Below are positions 1 to 5,036 of a stretch of DNA of 5,289 bases, piece after piece. Below the pieces are notes generated by a model. It was given only the letters and a program-made list of their open reading frames with translations, was not told where the DNA came from and ran no database searches. The DNA lies in NCBI GenBank assembly GCA_050245975.1, contig JBFWWW010000222.1:1-5289 (forward strand), read 5' to 3'. The position numbers and the translations under genes are program-made. Every line of letters begins with the position of its first letter. The stretch's first letter is position 1. Origin of the DNA: JBFWWW01 sp050245975 (lineage in GTDB: Bacteria; Pseudomonadota; Alphaproteobacteria; Rhizobiales; Hyphomicrobiaceae).

Positions 1-328
1 CGCCATTTGTGTCGCGGAAGGGCAAGATCGAGAACTCGACGGAGATCCGCGCGCCGTCCTTGCGCAGCGCCGGCACCGAGAGCAGATCACCAGCGCCGTA
101 CCGTGTCGATCCCGTGCGCATGGTTTCCTGCCAGCCGCGCCAGTGTCGCGCTTTCAGGTTTTCTGGGATGATGATGTCGAGCGACCTGCCGATGGCCTCC
201 TCGGCCGTGAAGCCGAAGATGCGCGCGCAACCGGCGTTCCAGTAAGTGATGGCGCCGACCGCATCTGTCACCATGATGCCGTCGGAGGTTTCGGCGAGAA
301 ACTTCGCAGGCATCTCGTCATTGATCAT
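1..328 (-). CDS. PAS-domain sensor protein, N-terminal part (gene runs off left edge)
   Basis: The first 109 residues are visible; the 3' end lies outside the window. Residues about 10-105 read as one PAS domain: the opening 'AETSDGIMVTDAVGAITYWN' (12-31), the helix 'IFGFTAEEAIGRSL' (37-50), and the closing strands around 'LRKDGARISVEFSILPFRD' (88-106). PAS domains sense redox state, light, gas or small ligands through a bound cofactor. No diagnostic cofactor residue can be assigned here, so the ligand is unknown. The ATG at 328 is supported by GGGGAG about 6 bases upstream and lies inside the end of the cyclo-ligase gene (11-base overlap), so the two are probably translationally coupled. I cannot see whether an output domain (kinase, GGDEF, HTH) follows. 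The PAS call is secure; the role is open. Confidence 0.88.
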   Translation of the reverse strand, partial: MINDEMPAKFLAETSDGIMVTDAVGAITYWNAGCARIFGFTAEEAIGRSLDIIIPENLKARHWRGWQETMRTGSTRYGAGDLLSVPALRKDGARISVEFSILPFRDTNG

Positions 329-911
329 GAGAGGCTCCCCTATCGGGTCGATAGACAGCCGCCTGCGTGACGATCAGATCCATGGGGATGTCGTGCGGTT
401 GCGGGATGTAGCCGGTGACACGGCTCGCCTCGATGCCAACGCCTATCGCCAGGGGCTTGGGGTTGATGTCCGCCAGGGTGCGATCGAAATAGCCGCCGCC
501 GTGGCCGAGACGATAAAGAGCTGAGAACCCGACCAGCGGCGCGATCACGATATCAGGGATCACTGGATCGCGCTGCTCCGGCACCAGGATGCCCCAGAAG
601 CCGCGCGCCATGGCATCACCCGGGCGCCAGCGCCAGTATTCGACCGGTGCATGCTCCCGCACCACGACCGGCAGGGCCAGATCGCAACGTTTTCGGGCGC
701 TGAAGCGTTTGGCCCAGTCGCGCAGATCGAATTCGCCCTTGATCGGCCAGTAGAGCCCGAGTGCTCGGCAGGGCTGGCGTTCGAGGGCGTTGTCAAGGTT
801 GCGCGCGATCGCCTCCGTGACGAAGGTCCGATCGACCGAGCCGAGCTCCATCCGCTCCTGCTTCAGGCGCTTGCGTTCCTTCACACGCCAGGCCCGGACC
901 TCGGCATCCAT
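318..911 (-). CDS. 5-formyltetrahydrofolate cyclo-ligase (5,10-methenyl-THF synthetase)
   Basis: This is a predicted cytosolic enzyme that converts 5-formyl-THF to 5,10-methenyl-THF using ATP, returning a storage or inhibitory folate to the one-carbon pool (MTHFS family; E. coli YgfA/Fau is the relative). The 197 residues match the usual length of about 190-200. Visible family features are the basic N-terminal helix 'KERKRLKQER' (11-20), 'WPIKGEFDL' (55-63) where the Glu contacts folate in the family, the nucleotide-binding signature 'RLGHGGGYFDR' (134-144), and 'PHDIPMDLIVT' (172-182). The usual 'FDxxGxRLG' is 'FSALYRLG' here, a mild departure. Two ATGs sit in tandem (914, 911) after AGGAGG; I chose 911 because its spacing (4 bases) is better than 1. 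A much longer in-frame extension upstream has no family similarity. It is third in a minus-strand operon, 85 bases after the membrane-protein gene, and overlaps the PAS gene. Confidence 0.93.
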   Translation of the reverse strand: MDAEVRAWRVKERKRLKQERMELGSVDRTFVTEAIARNLDNALERQPCRALGLYWPIKGEFDLRDWAKRFSARKRCDLALPVVVREHAPVEYWRWRPGDAMARGFWGILVPEQRDPVIPDIVIAPLVGFSALYRLGHGGGYFDRTLADINPKPLAIGVGIEASRVTGYIPQPHDIPMDLIVTQAAVYRPDRGASHDQ

Positions 912-996
912 CATGCCTCCTGCGCCGCTGCAGACGGCTTGTGCGCCGGGCCGATCTCCGTCAGCTCTGCATGCGCCTTCGGGTGCGGATCGCGAC

Positions 997-1443
997 TCAC
1001 GCCCTGAGACCTTCGATGCGCCGGAGCGCGAGGACACCGGCGGCACAAACCAGCGCCAGCCGCGCCGCTTCGAGGACGATGTAGACGATATGCGATGAGC
1101 TCGCCGGCACGGCTTCACCGGCCATGATACGCAGCACGCGTGCGTCGAGGAGGGGGCGCAGCGCGAAGGATTCGACGGCCAGGATGAGTGCGACGGTCGT
1201 AATCAGACCGGCAATGACGCCGATGCCTCTGCCCCTCGGCCAGAGAAGCGCGACCAGGGCGGCCGTTGCGAGCACAAAGCCCCACTCGATCCGGGCCAGG
1301 ACGTGGAATGTCCAGCGGCCGACATCGAGGGCCTGTGCCATCGGCAGGCTTGGAGCCAGGAATTTTGCGGGCGTCGCGACGAACGACACGCCGGCGAGAA
1401 GTCCGACCCAGATGAAGAGCAGTGCAGCGAGGGCCCGCGTCAT
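997..1443 (-). CDS. Conserved four-helix membrane protein of unknown function
   Basis: A 148-residue integral inner-membrane protein. Hydrophobic segments lie at about 5-27, 51-68, 73-93 and 118-140. Between helices 1 and 2 is a conserved-looking loop 'FVATPAKFLAPSLPMAQALD' (21-40). This loop and the acidic residues next to helices 2 and 3 (Glu53, Glu91) are the only polar landmarks. The layout recalls small four-helix families such as DUF4149, but I cannot assign it to one with certainty and propose no function. The start is well fixed: its ATG at 1443 overlaps the TGA of the YeaR-like gene (ATGA), a typical coupled arrangement. A longer open frame upstream only shadows that gene. The neighbours, a nitrosative/tellurite-linked YeaR-like protein and a folate enzyme, suggest a membrane partner in a stress operon, but this is inference. 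Confidence 0.82.
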   Translation of the reverse strand: MTRALAALLFIWVGLLAGVSFVATPAKFLAPSLPMAQALDVGRWTFHVLARIEWGFVLATAALVALLWPRGRGIGVIAGLITTVALILAVESFALRPLLDARVLRIMAGEAVPASSSHIVYIVLEAARLALVCAAGVLALRRIEGLRA

Positions 1444-1745
1444 GCCGCTTCCTCTGCCCGGTAGAACTCGACGAAGAATGCGCTGTCGCCATCCAGCAGC
1501 TCCACATGATGCAGCGCCTGCGGCTCGATCACGACCGTGCCGCCGTGCTCGACCACGGTCGTCTCGGGTGCCGCCCCTTCGAGGTAATACCTGACGCGGC
1601 CACGCCGCACGTTCAGAAGGCCCCAGACCCCGGCCTTGGTGCTGTGCGCGCGAAGCAGGGCAGCCGGCACGGTCTCGCGGGTGAACTCCACCGTGCGCCT
1701 GTAACAGGTCAGTCCATATGGCAGCTGCGACGATATGCGTGTCAT
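1440..1745 (-). CDS. YeaR/TehB-like DUF1971 protein
   Basis: A 101-residue single-domain protein of the TehB/YeaR-like family (DUF1971), predicted to fold as a small cupin-like beta barrel in the cytosol. Family hallmarks are 'LPYGLTCYRRT' (8-18), 'TVPAALLRAHSTKAGVWG' (25-42), 'IEPQALHHVE' (73-82) and 'FVEFYR' (91-96). His34 and His79/His80 are candidate ligand or metal residues. In E. coli, yeaR is induced by nitrate and repressed by NsrR, and the same fold forms the extra domain of the tellurite-resistance methyltransferase TehB; the biochemical activity is not established. I chose ATG 1745 over a TTG at 1820 and an ATG at 1787 because the family similarity begins just after it and the likely promoter lies across the upstream candidates. 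The ribosome binding site is weak (GAAAG 8 bases upstream). First gene of the minus-strand operon. Confidence 0.9.
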   Translation of the reverse strand: MTRISSQLPYGLTCYRRTVEFTRETVPAALLRAHSTKAGVWGLLNVRRGRVRYYLEGAAPETTVVEHGGTVVIEPQALHHVELLDGDSAFFVEFYRAEEAA

Positions 1746-1771
1746 GCGATGCGCTTTCGACGACTCCGCGC

Positions 1772-1801
1772 ATTCTTGAGCGTGCATAAAAGATATGTCA
1801 A
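1772..1801 (-). promoter_or_regulatory. Putative sigma-70-type promoter of the YeaR-like operon
   Basis: On the minus strand a perfect TTGACA (1801-1796) is followed after 18 bases by AAGAAT (1777-1772), which matches four of six positions of TATAAT. Transcription would begin near 1765, giving a leader of about 20 bases before the ATG at 1745. The -35 box lies inside the palindrome described separately, so a repressor bound there would block RNA polymerase. The 190-base gap after the tetR stop also fits an independent promoter. The TTGACA is seen directly; promoter function is inferred. Confidence 0.5.
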
Positions 1802-1813
1802 TAATACATCTTT
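1789..1813. promoter_or_regulatory. NsrR-like imperfect palindrome (candidate Rrf2-family operator)
   Basis: A 25-base AT-rich island in GC-rich surroundings has perfect 6-base arms, AAAGAT and ATCTTT, and 9 of 12 symmetric pairs overall. The inner 23 bases have the 11-1-11 spacing of the E. coli NsrR site. Read on the minus strand, the left half AAGATGTATTA matches the consensus half AAGATGCATTT at 9 of 11 positions; the right half is weaker (6 of 11). NsrR is an iron-sulfur repressor released by nitric oxide, and yeaR is one of its known targets in E. coli, which makes the context fitting. No nsrR gene is visible in the window, and another Rrf2-type or FNR/NnrR-type regulator is possible. 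Confidence 0.5.
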
Positions 1814-1935
1814 GCGGCAATGCGCGACGGACCAGCGCAGGCTGACGTGCTTCCGTCTATGCGCTGCGGGTGCTGATATTCAGCCCCGGCGACCGCGCCT
1901 TCCAGTCGACACTCTCGACGAGATTGGCTGGAACG

Positions 1936-2499
1936 CTAAACAGTCGACCCGCTTCCGGTTTTTGGTGCGAGGGCCAGCCTCAACAGCTCTGTGACGAGCA
2001 GATCCAGTTGCTGCTGTGTCAGCTTTCGACGCGCCGCCGCAGCGCCGATATACGCCCAGTACAGGAGCTGCGCCCGAGCCCGCGCCATGTCCTGCGGAAC
2101 GCCTTGGCGCACGATCATTGCAACGATGTAGTCCAGCCGCCGAGAATCGATTTGGGCGACAGCCTTGGCGGCCTGCGCATTGTCCTGGCCCCACGCTCGC
2201 ATGCGGACCTCGAGCCGCACGCTTTCCCCGAAAGCATGGCGGAGCAGGGCTTCCAGCCTTTGCTCGAGATGGGAATGTTTCTCGATATCGGCTATGATCG
2301 CATCCGTCGCAACCCGTTGCCACTCGGATATGACCGCAGCGTGGAAATCGGCAAGGTCCGGAAAGTGCCAGTAGAAACTGCCGCGTGAAACTCCGAGTTC
2401 GCGCGCCAGCACATCGGCCTTCAGCGACTCGAAGCCGCGCCGAGCCAATATCTTCAGGGCGAATGCGACCCAATCGGCGGCGGTCAGGCGCTTGCTCAT
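1936..2499 (-). CDS. TetR-family transcriptional repressor
   Basis: A 187-residue DNA-binding regulator. The N-terminal TetR helix-turn-helix occupies about residues 6-52, with the recognition part 'LARELGVSRGSFYWHFPDLA' (31-50) being highly typical. The remaining helical part (about 55-178) is the dimerisation and ligand domain, which is too variable to name the ligand. The ATG at 2499 places the HTH at the normal distance from the N-terminus; an in-frame extension upstream crosses the operator and is not credible. There is no clear ribosome binding site before this ATG, and the likely -10 box ends only 8 bases upstream, so the mRNA may be leaderless. It diverges from a membrane-protein/SDR operon across an 80-base gap containing palindromes, so it probably represses both that operon and itself. 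Confidence 0.92.
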   Translation of the reverse strand: MSKRLTAADWVAFALKILARRGFESLKADVLARELGVSRGSFYWHFPDLADFHAAVISEWQRVATDAIIADIEKHSHLEQRLEALLRHAFGESVRLEVRMRAWGQDNAQAAKAVAQIDSRRLDYIVAMIVRQGVPQDMARARAQLLYWAYIGAAAARRKLTQQQLDLLVTELLRLALAPKTGSGSTV

Positions 2500-2506
2500 G
2501 ACGGCG

Positions 2507-2521
2507 CACCATACAGTGGTG
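2507..2521. promoter_or_regulatory. Secondary TetR operator candidate over tetR promoter
   Basis: CACCA-tacag-TGGTG forms a 15-base inverted repeat with 5-base arms. It contains CCATACAGT (2509-2517), which recurs exactly 44 bases further on (2553-2561) inside the stronger palindrome. It overlaps the predicted -10 box of tetR, so occupancy would shut off tetR itself. The repetition is seen directly; binding by the adjacent TetR protein is inferred. Confidence 0.45.
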
Positions 2522-2536
2522 TCTTGAAATCCGCAA
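2508..2536 (-). promoter_or_regulatory. Putative tetR promoter
   Basis: On the minus strand TTGCGG (2536-2531) and TATGGT (2513-2508) are separated by 17 bases, the optimal spacing, each matching four of six consensus positions. The predicted transcription start (near 2501) would fall two bases or so before the tetR ATG at 2499, implying little or no leader. The promoter overlaps the CACCA/TGGTG repeat. Consensus agreement is moderate. Confidence 0.4.
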
Positions 2537-2551
2537 GCGTTCGACCATCTA

Positions 2552-2571
2552 TCCATACAGTAATGTATGGA
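2552..2571. promoter_or_regulatory. Primary TetR operator (near-perfect palindrome)
   Basis: TCCATACA-gtaa-TGTATGGA is a 20-base inverted repeat with perfect 8-base arms, lying between the divergent tetR and membrane-protein genes. Its right end overlaps the ribosome binding site GGAGG (2569-2573) of the plus-strand gene at 2580. Bound protein would therefore cover the start region of that operon. Size, symmetry and position are those expected for a TetR-family operator. Confidence 0.72.
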
Positions 2572-2579
2572 GGTTGTTA

Positions 2580-2930
2580 ATGCGCGATATCTGTCTGCAG
2601 GCCGCCGGTGCGATCGCGATCCTGGCTGCAATCGCCCACGGCATCATCGGCGAGACAAAGATTTTCACGAAAGCGCCGTATCCCGGTGAAGGAACGCGGC
2701 GGCTGTTGCGGTTGATCTGGCAGGCAAGCACCGTCGACTGGATCGTGCTGGGTGGTCTCCTCATGGTCGCGCCGTCGCTCGGCTCGGCCTCCCCCCGCAC
2801 CGCCATCGTGGCTGCGGCCACCATTACCTACGGTTACGCCGCGCTCGGCAATGCCTTCGCCAATCGTGGGCGGCACATCGGTTGGGTGCTGATGTGCGCC
2901 GTGGTCGTGCTGGCACTTCTCGGCCGGTGA
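2580..2930 (+). CDS. Small four-helix membrane protein, TetR-regulated
   Basis: A 116-residue integral membrane protein with hydrophobic segments at about 5-23, 51-66, 74-92 and 99-114. Landmarks are 'AHGIIGETKIF' (19-29) after helix 1, 'RLIWQASTVDW' (44-54) entering helix 2, and the polar stretch 'NAFANRGRH' (91-99) between helices 3 and 4. I do not recognise a named family and assign no function. The ATG at 2580 has GGAGG 6 bases upstream; an upstream in-frame TTG (2574) lies too close to that site. It is the first gene of a plus-strand operon controlled from a palindrome that overlaps its ribosome binding site, with the SDR gene 40 bases downstream. The pairing with a TetR repressor and a reductase-like protein suggests response to a small hydrophobic compound, but that is a guess. 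Confidence 0.82.
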   Translation: MRDICLQAAGAIAILAAIAHGIIGETKIFTKAPYPGEGTRRLLRLIWQASTVDWIVLGGLLMVAPSLGSASPRTAIVAAATITYGYAALGNAFANRGRHIGWVLMCAVVVLALLGR

Positions 2931-2970
2931 GCACGGCCAGTTACATCTCCAACCGACGGAGTATCGAGTG

Positions 2971-3927
2971 ATGCGTATTTTCGTTGCCGGCGCTACGGGC
3001 GCCATCGGACGCAGTCTCATCCCCAAACTGGTTGCGGGCGGACACAGCGTCAGCGGACTGACGCGCAAAAAGGAGAACTCTGCATTCATCCGCACACTCG
3101 GCGCGGAGCCGTTTGTGACGGACGGCCTCGATCGCGAGGCGGTCTGCGTTGCCGTGACGCGGGCGGAGCCGGATGTCATCGTGCACGAGATGACGGACCT
3201 CGCCGGCGCCTCGGACCTGCGACACTTCGATCGCACGTTCGCCGTCAGCAACCGGCTGCGGACGGAAGGCACGGACAATCTGCTGACGGCGGCGCGCGCA
3301 AGCGGGGTCGCCAGGCTCATCGCGCAGAGCTTCTGTGGCTGGCCGTTTGCGAGAACGGGCGCCACCGTCAAAAGCGAAGCCGATGCGCTCGATCCGTCGC
3401 CGCCCCGCCAGTTGCTCCGCACATTGGAGGCGATCCGTTACCTCGAGGCGGCCGTGACCGGCGCAGGACGCCCCGCGGGCATCGTACTGAGGTATGGCAC
3501 CTTCTATGGGCCGGGCACCGGATTGTTCGATCATGGCTTCGCCGAGCAGATACGGCGGCGGCGGGTACCGCTCATCGGCGATGGCGGAGGCTGGTGGTCG
3601 TTCGTGCACATCGACGATGCGGCCGCCGCAACGGTGTTGGCCATCGAGCGCGGCAAGCCAGGGGAGATCTACAACATTGCTGACGATGACCCCGCTCCTG
3701 TGAAGGATTGGTTGCCGGCCTTGGCCGCCATGCTGGGCGCCAAGCCGCCCTTGCACCTGCCGGCGTGGCTTGCGCGCGTTGTGGCGGGCCAACATCTCGT
3801 GACCATGATGACCGAGACCCGCGCCGCCTCGAATGCCAAGGCCCGGCGTTGTCTTGGCTGGGAGCCGGCGCACCACAGTTGGCGCGATGGTTTCGCCGAG
3901 ATCGTCGGCCTCGAGCATCGGCAATAG
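2971..3927 (+). CDS. NAD(P)-binding SDR / epimerase-like protein (atypical)
   Basis: A 318-residue cytosolic Rossmann-fold protein of the NAD-dependent epimerase/dehydratase type. The N-terminus carries the dinucleotide motif 'GATGAIG' (7-13) right after the first strand. Further landmarks are 'IAQSFCGWPF' (117-126), 'LRYGTFYGPGT' (173-183), 'FVHIDDAA' (211-218) and 'YNIADDDP' (234-241), all typical of extended SDRs. Where the family has Tyr-x-x-x-Lys, this protein seems to have Leu152-E-A-I-Arg156, so the standard proton-relay pair is missing. It may be an atypical reductase or an NAD(P)-binding sensor; the substrate is unknown. A GTG (2968) and an ATG (2971) are in tandem after CGGAG (2957-2961); I chose the ATG because the first beta strand starts at residue 2. 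Second gene of the TetR-controlled operon. Confidence 0.88.
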   Translation: MRIFVAGATGAIGRSLIPKLVAGGHSVSGLTRKKENSAFIRTLGAEPFVTDGLDREAVCVAVTRAEPDVIVHEMTDLAGASDLRHFDRTFAVSNRLRTEGTDNLLTAARASGVARLIAQSFCGWPFARTGATVKSEADALDPSPPRQLLRTLEAIRYLEAAVTGAGRPAGIVLRYGTFYGPGTGLFDHGFAEQIRRRRVPLIGDGGGWWSFVHIDDAAAATVLAIERGKPGEIYNIADDDPAPVKDWLPALAAMLGAKPPLHLPAWLARVVAGQHLVTMMTETRAASNAKARRCLGWEPAHHSWRDGFAEIVGLEHRQ

Positions 3928-4075
3928 CGTCGATCACTGCGCGGCGGCGATGATTCCGCAGGCGCAGATGAGCTGTCTGCATGGATCTCTACAAGACTGC
4001 CAAGTCAAGGCGTGGAAGACTGCGGAGGAAAATGCCTTAGACGCTGTGTGCAGTTATTATGGAAGGAGGAGGAGG

Positions 4076-4975
4076 ATGCAGACCAGGTTCGATCCGAAAG
4101 TCTTTCAGCTCGGTTTTGTGGCGCTAGAGACGGCCGATATAGAGCGCACCAAGGATCACTATCTGAAGACCATCGGCATGACCGAAATGGCGCGTGGAGA
4201 TGATGGCGCGTCGTATCTGTCGGTCGGCTACAATCATCACGATCTTGTCCTGCGGCCGGCGAAGCAGAAGGCGTTGCTGCACCTTGGCTATCAGCTGAAG
4301 CCGCACATCCCGGTTGCGGATTTCACGCGGCAGGTTCGCGACCTCGGGCTACCCGCTACAATCAAAACGGACAGCCAGCCTGGCATTTCCGATCTGGTCG
4401 AAGTCGAGGCGCCGGGCGCGAACGTCATCCAGTTCTACAACGCCGCCGAGGCACCGGCGCCTGGCTTCAGCAAGAGCGGCATCGCGCCGTTGCGACTCGG
4501 CCATGTCGCTGTCATGTCCTCGGACGGCGACAAGCTCATCCGCTTTTATCGGGATTTTCTTGGGTTCTTCCCGACCGACGACATCGGCCAGCTCGCATTT
4601 TTCTTCACCTGCAATCGCGACCACCACGTCGTCAATATCTTGAACGTCCCGGAATCGCGCGTACATCACATCGCCTTCCAGTTGAGAGACAATGCCCATC
4701 ACTCCGTCGCAGCCGACGCGCTGCGAGCGGCAGGCGCAAAAACCCTCTGGGGGCCCTCGCGCCACACGGCGGGCCACAATCTCGCCGGCTACCACTATGA
4801 TCCCGATAAGGTGCTGGTGGAGCTCTACACGGAGATGGACGTTTTCATTCCGGAGTTGGGCTTACATGAGCCACGGCCCTGGCATGAGCATTTCCCGATG
4901 AAGCCGAGGAGCTGGGGGCTCGACGAACTGAATGCCTGGGGCTCCGACTTCGCCTTCAATCTCGCCGCAGGTTGA
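4076..4975 (+). CDS. Two-domain VOC protein, extradiol (catechol 2,3-) dioxygenase-like
   Basis: A 299-residue protein with two vicinal-oxygen-chelate modules (about 9-122 and 137-255), the layout of type I extradiol ring-cleavage dioxygenases that open catechols using Fe(II). The C-terminal module carries the full 2-His-1-Glu set: His143 in 'LGHVAV', His198 in 'VHHIAF', Glu249 in 'VLVELY'. His230 and Tyr239 sit where the family's catalytic His and Tyr fall (10 residues from Tyr to Glu). The N-terminal module has lost the ligands ('LGFVAL', 'VIQFY'), as is usual. 'DPDKVLVE' replaces the common 'DPDG..VE'. The ATG at 4076 follows AAGGAGG (4063-4069) at 6 bases, a very strong site; an upstream open frame overlapping the SDR gene is spurious. 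It follows the SDR gene by 148 bases, so it may have its own promoter. The real substrate is unproven; other VOC activities are possible. Confidence 0.88.
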   Translation: MQTRFDPKVFQLGFVALETADIERTKDHYLKTIGMTEMARGDDGASYLSVGYNHHDLVLRPAKQKALLHLGYQLKPHIPVADFTRQVRDLGLPATIKTDSQPGISDLVEVEAPGANVIQFYNAAEAPAPGFSKSGIAPLRLGHVAVMSSDGDKLIRFYRDFLGFFPTDDIGQLAFFFTCNRDHHVVNILNVPESRVHHIAFQLRDNAHHSVAADALRAAGAKTLWGPSRHTAGHNLAGYHYDPDKVLVELYTEMDVFIPELGLHEPRPWHEHFPMKPRSWGLDELNAWGSDFAFNLAAG

Positions 4976-4983
4976 GCTGCCGC

Positions 4984-5020
4984 CCCGGCGCCAAGATGCG
5001 CAACGGAGGCAGGCGCCGGG
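4984..5020. terminator. GC-rich hairpin between convergent genes, possible bidirectional terminator
   Basis: CCCGGCGCC (4984-4992) and GGCGCCGGG (5012-5020) form a perfect 9-base stem around a 19-base loop. The hairpin occupies the 61-base gap between the stop of the VOC gene and the stop of the convergent transporter gene, where a shared terminator is expected. Neither side has a run of T, so it is not a textbook intrinsic terminator. It may act with Rho or only protect the 3' ends. Confidence 0.42.
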
Positions 5021-5036
5021 CTGCCGCATCATCAGT

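Noticed and set aside
915..996. Possible small gene, 6S RNA or riboswitch in the gap before the cyclo-ligase
   Set aside because: The gap is only about 80 bases, far too short for 6S RNA; it holds only a bulged GCAG/ACGG-CCGTCTGC pairing and no conserved RNA pattern that I can recognise.
915..1118. 68-codon N-terminal extension of the cyclo-ligase
   Set aside because: It overlaps the membrane-protein gene and lacks family similarity; AGGAGG before 911/914 marks the real start.
1868..1887. Small hairpin GCTGA-tat-TCAGC after tetR as a terminator
   Set aside because: Only a 5-base perfect stem (7 with one mismatch) and no T-run in the direction of tetR transcription; too weak to call.
1903..1948. 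CAGTCGAC repeated twice, 38 bases apart, at the end of tetR
   Set aside because: The core GTCGAC is self-complementary and common in GC-rich DNA; one copy is inside the tetR coding end, and no wider repeat or target-site duplication is seen.
2577..3422. Minus-strand open frame of 281 codons across the membrane protein and SDR genes
   Set aside because: It spans two good plus-strand genes and their gap, with Ser/Arg/Pro-rich shadow composition and no domain.
2941..3924. Long minus-strand open frame (327 codons) antisense to the SDR gene
   Set aside because: It mirrors the SDR gene in a GC-rich region, has low-complexity arginine/alanine-rich content and no recognisable domain, while the plus frame has clear SDR motifs and a ribosome binding site.
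3833..4075. 81-codon N-terminal extension of the VOC gene into the SDR gene
   Set aside because: It overlaps the SDR gene out of frame; the first VOC strand begins just after the ATG at 4076, which has an ideal ribosome binding site.
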